Source: Treponema sp. (GTDB lineage Bacteria; Spirochaetota; Spirochaetia; Treponematales; Breznakiellaceae). Taken from it: 11,567 bases of DNA. This document shows, piece by piece, positions 7,331-11,567 of the stretch. The DNA is taken from the NCBI GenBank assembly GCA_031266095.1, contig JAISBR010000045.1:1-11567 (forward strand), in the 5' to 3' direction. The notes beneath the pieces were generated by a model. The model was not told the DNA's origin. It saw nothing but the letters and a program-made list of their open reading frames with translations, and did no database searches. Positions within the stretch are counted from its first letter, which is position 1. Each line of letters starts with the position of its first letter. Made by a program: the position numbers and the translations under genes.

Positions 7331-8643
7331 TGGACTTTCAATACTGGCGTCCCGATATCGAAAAAATGCCCAGGAGCGAGCTTGAAGCTCTGCGGCTGAA
7401 AAAGCTCAAAACCGAAGTCGCTTATGCCCTCAGAACTCCGTTTTATAAATCACGGCTTGAAACCGTCGGGATAAAAAACGCGGATGACATCAAAACCATG
7501 GATGATCTCAAGCGGATTCCTTTTACCACAAAGCACGATCTTCGTGAGGGTTTTCCCTGGGGCTTTCTCAGCATTCCCCGAGAGGAAGTGGTCAGACTCC
7601 ATGCCTCAAGCGGTACCACCGGAATCCCTACTACCATCTATTTCAGTCAGGATGACATCAAGCGCTGGTCGGGCTTCGTGGCCCGCTCTATTTACGGGAC
7701 CGGCTGTAACAAAAGTGATGTGTTTCAGAACATGATCACTTACGGCCTCTTTACCGGCGGACTTGGTTTTCACGCGGGCGGTGAGGAAGTGGGGATGCTG
7801 GTAATCCCTTCAGGAGCGGGAAATACCACCCGGCAATTTAAGCTCATGCAGGATTTCGGTACCACCGTGCTCCACGCTACGCCGAGTTTTCTGCTGCACG
7901 TTGAAACCAAAATGAAGGAAGCCGGCGTAAAACGGGAAAGCCTGGCTCTCAAGCGGGCCTTTGCCGGGGCGGAACCTTACTCCGAAGACACCCGGCGGCG
8001 TATTGAGGGACTGCTGCACATTGATGTATACAATTCCTACGGTCTTTCGGAGATGAACGGACCCGGTGTGGCCTTTGAGTGCCAGTGTAAAAACGGCCTC
8101 CACATCTGGGAGGACGGTTACATCGCGGAGATCATCAATCCCGATACCCTGGAACCGGTTAAGGACGGAGAGGTCGGAGAGCTGGTCCTCACGGTGCTCT
8201 GCCGCGAGGCAACGCCGATACTCCGTTACCGTACCAGGGATCTCACCGGTTTTTATACCGAGCCCTGCCCCTGTGGCAGAACCCACCGCAGACTCCGCCG
8301 GATCACCGGTCGTAGTGATGACATGCTGATCATCAACGGGGTAAACGTTTTCCCCAGCCAGATCGAAGAAGTGATCATGGGCATCAAAGAGGTGGGCAAC
8401 AATTACCTCATCGTGGTTGAGAAAAATGGTGTTCTTGATCGCCTAACGGTCAAGACCGAGGTCAGGCCGGATATTTTTATGGATGACGCGCGGCCCCTCA
8501 ACGCCCTTAAAGAGCGGATCAGGGAAACCCTTCAGGCTTCAATCTCGATCAGCCCCAAAGTAGAACTCCATGAGGGGGGAAGCCTGCCGGTTTCCGAGGG
8601 CAAGGCGGTCAGGGTGCAGGACAACCGGTCCAAGGACGTGTAA
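7330..8643 (+). CDS. Phenylacetate-CoA ligase family (aryl-CoA ligase, PaaK type)
   Basis: This 437-residue AMP-forming adenylating enzyme joins an aryl-acetate to coenzyme A with ATP, or runs in reverse to gain ATP. Motifs in order are the P-loop-like SSGTTGIPT (93-101), the adenine-site NSYGLSE (235-241), RTRDLTG with Asp304, the hinge GRSDDMLI (327-334), INGVNVFPSQIE (335-346), and C-terminal EGKAVRVQDNR with catalytic Lys425. Paired cysteines at 251/253 and 313/315 match positions conserved in PaaK. Length is typical. Co-translation with iorB indicates that its aryl-acetyl-CoA comes from, or goes to, the IorAB reaction. Indoleacetate, phenylacetate and hydroxyphenylacetate are all possible, so the symbol paaK is not assigned. 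No clear terminator follows; the next gene converges 38 bases away. Confidence 0.93.
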   Translation: MDFQYWRPDIEKMPRSELEALRLKKLKTEVAYALRTPFYKSRLETVGIKNADDIKTMDDLKRIPFTTKHDLREGFPWGFLSIPREEVVRLHASSGTTGIPTTIYFSQDDIKRWSGFVARSIYGTGCNKSDVFQNMITYGLFTGGLGFHAGGEEVGMLVIPSGAGNTTRQFKLMQDFGTTVLHATPSFLLHVETKMKEAGVKRESLALKRAFAGAEPYSEDTRRRIEGLLHIDVYNSYGLSEMNGPGVAFECQCKNGLHIWEDGYIAEIINPDTLEPVKDGEVGELVLTVLCREATPILRYRTRDLTGFYTEPCPCGRTHRRLRRITGRSDDMLIINGVNVFPSQIEEVIMGIKEVGNNYLIVVEKNGVLDRLTVKTEVRPDIFMDDARPLNALKERIRETLQASISISPKVELHEGGSLPVSEGKAVRVQDNRSKDV

Positions 8644-8681
8644 ACAGTAAACGCTATTCTTCCACCGCTCAGGTATTCGCG

Positions 8682-9506
8682 TTAAAACACGTCCAGAACC
8701 CGCAATCGGCCGCAGAGGGCGGCCATGCGCGTGTATTCCCGGCCTTCCCGCCTGAATGAGCCAAGCCGTTCATCGGTGAAAGTGCAATCGCCGCATACAG
8801 CGATATTCCGTACCCCGCTCGCGGCAAGAAGCCGAATATTGGCGGCTTTCAGGTCCAGATACCAGCTAACGCCCTCCATCCGCTCTTCCCGCCGTGTTAC
8901 CGGTTTGAACAAAGCGGCATCCTTTGCCGCCAGTTCCGGCAGAACGGCGCCGAATTTCTGATCAAACGCGACGGCCCGTTCCTCATCTACCTTATAGCAG
9001 CAGGAATCAAGGCAGGGGCCGAGCACAGCGGCAATCGCCTCCGGCTTTGTACCCCAGTGTTTCGCCATACATTTCAGAGCCTGTACCGCAATACCGGTTC
9101 CCCTCCAGCCTGAATGGAGCAAGCCGAAAGCGCCGGTTTCGGTATCAAGCAGGTACACCGGCAGACAGTCAGCCGCGGTAATAGAGAGGCTGATTTGCCG
9201 GTCGCCGCTGACCATGCCGTCCGCGGGAATATCGGGCGGTCGTTGCCGATCCACCGCCAGCACCTGACGGGAGTGGATTTGTGTCAGGCCATAGACCCGC
9301 ACAGGATCCAGACCCACCGCCTTTAACAGGGCAAGCCGGGCGGGATTCTGAACAGAATATGCCATGTCGCCCGCGAAACGGGAAGAAAGGCCACAGGAAA
9401 TTCCCTCAACCGGAACGCCATCGAACATAAAAGGAAAGGAGGCGAAAAACGGCCGCCCCTGGTTGTCCGCGCTGAACTCAAGGTTAAAGGGAAAGAGCTT
9501 GACCAC
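8682..9506 (-). CDS. pgeF: YfiH/PgeF/LACC1-family enzyme (polyphenol oxidase / purine nucleoside phosphorylase type)
   Basis: This family of soluble zinc enzymes was first called multicopper polyphenol oxidase. Members have since been shown to act on purine nucleosides, and E. coli YfiH edits mis-incorporated L-Ser during peptidoglycan synthesis. The metal-site residues are present: QIHSRQV (His80), TAADCLPV (Cys116) and LHSGWRGT (His133), numbered from the alternative TTG start. A GPCL..CCYKV segment and the terminal CGDCTFTDERLGSFRREG follow, as in the family. No ATG is available. GTG at 9506 is preferred because AGTGAG lies eight bases upstream; TTG at 9512 would add two residues but crowds that site. 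It follows the DUF5312-like gene with only 3-9 bases between, so translational coupling is likely. Cellular substrate in this organism is unknown. Confidence 0.88.
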   Translation of the reverse strand: MVKLFPFNLEFSADNQGRPFFASFPFMFDGVPVEGISCGLSSRFAGDMAYSVQNPARLALLKAVGLDPVRVYGLTQIHSRQVLAVDRQRPPDIPADGMVSGDRQISLSITAADCLPVYLLDTETGAFGLLHSGWRGTGIAVQALKCMAKHWGTKPEAIAAVLGPCLDSCCYKVDEERAVAFDQKFGAVLPELAAKDAALFKPVTRREERMEGVSWYLDLKAANIRLLAASGVRNIAVCGDCTFTDERLGSFRREGREYTRMAALCGRLRVLDVF

Positions 9507-9515
9507 GAACAAAAC

Positions 9516-11240
9516 TCACTGTTTCAAACTTTCCAGGGCGTCAATATCCTTGAAAAGACTCAAGGCTTGCTGAAGCTGCAGCATCGATTCCTCTATGCCA
9601 TGGAGAAAAACCGCCAGGGTTTTACCTCCAAGTATATCCATATTGACAAGAGTATCGTTAGTGCTGTTCTCTTCTTGTTTTAATATACTGTTCAGAATAC
9701 TGATAAGAGAGACCATCGCGTTACGGGCGCGTATTATTATTCCGCTAGCCTCATGTGAGGCCTCGTCCAGAATCTGTTGTACTTTTCGCCTTTTGAGCTG
9801 CAATGAAGATATTTCATCCTTTGCGTGGTTATACCGTGTTCCGTATTCTCCGGAAGGCGCTATCCGCGAATCAAATTGCATAATATCACCCTTGATTTTT
9901 ATAATGTTGTTATACGCTCCTGTAAATTCAAAGCGGTTTTCTTTCTTGAAAAATTCACCGTTAATGAGAATGGGCTGCAAAAAAGTATTAATGTTGTTCA
10001 TAAAAACAGCGTCGTGAAAAGTCAGCAGAAAAGAAAGAGCAAAAGCCTCAGGCGACGGAAAGCCCTGGGGGTTGGCGTCGGAAGCCGCATTATCCAGGGC
10101 TTTCAGATTCTCGTCTTTGAGAAAATACCGGAACGAGTTGAGCAGTTCCCGGTGTTTATGCCGCCGTGTATATTCAGTAACATTAAATTCAATCTGTTTT
10201 TTCCAGTATTCATGGTATATGACAAACCAATTCTCTCCGCCGCTTATCTGTTGAGGGACCAGATTCATGTCTCGGTATCCGCAACGGAGAATATCGGTAA
10301 GGGGAACCTTCCTGTTAAAATAACGGATTGTTGATATGGCCCCTTCCGCCCTTTCAAGGAGGCTGTGCATTTCAGCGTCCGTGTCAAAACCCGGCTCCCC
10401 AGCCCGCTCCCTCAGACGGTAAATAAAAAGGGATTCCAGAAGGGCCAAGGCCGGAGGCTCTCTCAGAGAGAAAAGAATATTGTTGAGATTGACCAGTAAA
10501 TCCCGGATCCCGTTAATGGAACAGGTCTGCCCTCCACCGGTGGAACTGAAAGCCGCTATAAGCCGGTCAAAGCCAAAAGCCGCAAGCTCCTTGAGACAGT
10601 TAAGGGAACGGGCATCACGGTACATAAGGTTCCGCTGGACATTGGTCATTGAGGAAAAAATATCTTCCATTGCCCTGAGGGCGGCCTGCCGCAGTTCCCG
10701 CTCAGAAACATCCAGTCTATCGGTAAACAGCTCAGGAGTTGTCTCGGTCTCAAGGCGGCGGTGTAATTCCCCTATTTCCAGGGAACCAAGAAAAGCGTAA
10801 AAACCACCCTTGTCTCTGTTAACGCTGTTATCCAGGGCAGTATAGAAAAAGCGCGATGCGTCCTTCAGTTCCGTCAAAAGGTCAAAAAAACCCAGCAACA
10901 GCAGATACTGGTGGTAGTCATATACCCCCGGCGCTCTTGCCTCTATTTTCCGGCCCAGCTTGTTCACCAGGCTATCCTCAAAGAGCTTGACCGGCGGCTT
11001 GCTCTTAATATAACTCAAGATTAAATAACGGATACGCTGATACCAGGGCAGCCGGATGTATCGTTCCTCTAAAACTTCCCCTTGTCCGGTTTCTTCCTCA
11101 TCTTCATGCAAAAGCTCGAAGGATAAAGTAGACTGCCTCTGGAGTTTTTCCAAGAAACTGTTCCGTTCCTCCAAAGTCAATTCAGCAACCAAGCGATTCA
11201 GCGTTTTATCTTCTTGGGGGCTCAACAGGCTATCCATCAT
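9516..11240 (-). CDS. Large spirochaete hypothetical protein, DUF5312-like
   Basis: This 574-residue protein has no signal peptide and no convincing membrane segment, so it is probably cytoplasmic. It looks mostly alpha-helical, with many charged and Leu-rich stretches. An acidic patch (HEDEEETGQGEVLEE, about 45-59) precedes a basic, aromatic segment (RLPWYQRIRYLIL). No catalytic motif is visible. The overall pattern resembles DUF5312, which I recall as a spirochaete-restricted family of unknown function; this is from memory. The start is ATG at 11240 or the adjacent ATG at 11237. Neither has a Shine-Dalgarno sequence, and a TATAAA-like box at 11251-11246 is so close that transcription could begin at the ATG itself. 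It forms a tight pair with the YfiH-family gene, starts 90 bases from a divergent tRNA gene, and its role cannot be inferred. Confidence 0.75.
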   Translation of the reverse strand: MMDSLLSPQEDKTLNRLVAELTLEERNSFLEKLQRQSTLSFELLHEDEEETGQGEVLEERYIRLPWYQRIRYLILSYIKSKPPVKLFEDSLVNKLGRKIEARAPGVYDYHQYLLLLGFFDLLTELKDASRFFYTALDNSVNRDKGGFYAFLGSLEIGELHRRLETETTPELFTDRLDVSERELRQAALRAMEDIFSSMTNVQRNLMYRDARSLNCLKELAAFGFDRLIAAFSSTGGGQTCSINGIRDLLVNLNNILFSLREPPALALLESLFIYRLRERAGEPGFDTDAEMHSLLERAEGAISTIRYFNRKVPLTDILRCGYRDMNLVPQQISGGENWFVIYHEYWKKQIEFNVTEYTRRHKHRELLNSFRYFLKDENLKALDNAASDANPQGFPSPEAFALSFLLTFHDAVFMNNINTFLQPILINGEFFKKENRFEFTGAYNNIIKIKGDIMQFDSRIAPSGEYGTRYNHAKDEISSLQLKRRKVQQILDEASHEASGIIIRARNAMVSLISILNSILKQEENSTNDTLVNMDILGGKTLAVFLHGIEESMLQLQQALSLFKDIDALESLKQ

Positions 11241-11252
11241 ACAGATTTATAA

Positions 11253-11281
11253 TTGACAATTTTTTCTAAAAATGCTAGCCT
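11253..11281 (+). promoter_or_regulatory. Candidate promoter of tRNA-Gln
   Basis: A perfect -35 box TTGACA (11253-11258) is followed after 17 AT-rich bases by TAGCCT (11276-11281). The -10 match is weak, but TGC just before it supplies an extended -10 element. The start would fall near 11288, some 40 bases before the mature tRNA, leaving a 5' leader for RNase P. It overlaps the upstream region of the divergent DUF5312-like gene. Confidence 0.4.
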
Positions 11282-11330
11282 ATTAGACGAAAGATATTCT
11301 GGATGCGAGAGGCTTCCAGATGTTCCGCTC

Positions 11331-11401
11331 TCCCCGGTTGTGTAATGGTAGCACGGCAGACTCTGGATCTGCTTGTGGGGGTTCAAATCCTCCCTGGGGA
11401 A
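11331..11401 (+). tRNA. tRNA-Gln (anticodon CUG)
   Basis: A complete cloverleaf folds by hand. The acceptor stem TCCCCGG pairs with CTGGGGA with one G-U. The D-stem is GTG/CAC with loop TAATGGTAG. A perfect anticodon stem GCAGA/TCTGC carries loop CTCTGGA, giving anticodon CTG for Gln CAG codons. A four-base variable loop TTGT follows, then T-stem GGGGG/CCTCC with loop TTCAAAT. The discriminator base is A at 11401. CCA is not encoded. Flanking GCTC/GAGC could extend the acceptor helix in the precursor. No terminator is seen, and an IS-type transposase lies about 40 bases downstream. Confidence 0.95.
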
Positions 11402-11442
11402 AAGAGCTAATTCTGTGTATATATGGTAGATATTAGACACTG

Positions 11443-11567
11443 TTAGCAAAGGAAGATTTTAAGGAACGCAATAACTATAAAGCCTAAAAAGTTTATGTCC
11501 GATTTCTCATACCGAACTGCCAATCGTCGATTCTTTTTCAGCTTCCCGAATATCCTCTCTATCAGTC
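11443..11567 (-). CDS. IS5-type transposase, C-terminal fragment (runs off the window)
   Basis: The window's last 125 bases on the minus strand are open to a TAA at 11445-11443 and encode 40 residues. They read LIERIFGKLKKNRRLAVRYE, then KSDINFLGFIVIAFLKIFLC. The pattern 'ER.FGKLK..RR.A.RY.K....FL.F...A' is the C-terminal end of IS5-group DDE transposases, including the final catalytic Glu region and the RR..RY block. The rest lies outside the window, so intactness is unknown. It sits 41 bases downstream of the tRNA-Gln gene. The intervening 11402-11442 should contain the element's terminal inverted repeat and boundary, which cannot be placed without the other end. Confidence 0.75.
   Translation of the reverse strand, partial: LIERIFGKLKKNRRLAVRYEKSDINFLGFIVIAFLKIFLC

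Noticed and set aside
8650..8683. AACGC/GCGTT inverted repeat between the convergent ligase and pgeF genes as a terminator
   Set aside because: Only five base pairs with a 24-base loop and no U-tract in a suitable place; too weak to call.
11237..11449. Minus-strand open frame covering the tRNA region
   Set aside because: It runs antisense through the complete tRNA-Gln cloverleaf and has no family-like sequence.

Overview
The window looks like spirochaete chromosome, most likely a Treponema-type anaerobe. This is inferred from gene content: a large DUF5312-like protein (to my knowledge a spirochaete family), an anaerobic indolepyruvate:ferredoxin oxidoreductase operon, and transposase types common in gut treponemes. 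No species can be assigned from the sequence alone.

Layout. Positions 1-726 (minus) are insertion-sequence debris: the first codons of an IS4-like transposase (1-75) abut a broken ISAzo13-family transposase (106-726). That remnant sits 12 bases past the stop of a membrane hybrid histidine kinase (739-2622, minus). Upstream of the kinase are a predicted promoter and a striking 16-bp hairpin (2684-2718). Next, still on the minus strand, comes a toxin-antitoxin-like pair (2799-3293) whose second gene has an in-frame amber stop. A compact promoter region (3339-3380) separates this pair from a rightward operon.

The operon (3426-8643, plus) is the metabolic core: a sodium/solute symporter, iorA, iorB and a PaaK-type aryl-CoA ligase. 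The iorB stop and ligase start share a base. Together they plausibly import an aromatic substrate, decarboxylate an aryl-2-oxoacid (from Trp, Phe or Tyr) to aryl-acetyl-CoA with reduction of ferredoxin, and interconvert aryl-acetyl-CoA with the free acid and ATP. IorA lacks the usual C-terminal two-cluster ferredoxin domain.

The right third holds two closely packed minus-strand genes, the DUF5312-like protein (9516-11240) and a YfiH/PgeF-family enzyme (8682-9506). They converge on the operon with a gap of only 38 bases. A tRNA-Gln(CUG) gene follows at 11331-11401 (plus). The window ends in the C-terminus of an IS5-type transposase (11443-11567, minus), so the block is flanked by mobile elements on both sides. 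No CRISPR array, rRNA, phage module or clearly new multi-gene system was found. The least ordinary items are the amber-interrupted antitoxin, the hairpin, the short IorA and the DUF5312-like protein.
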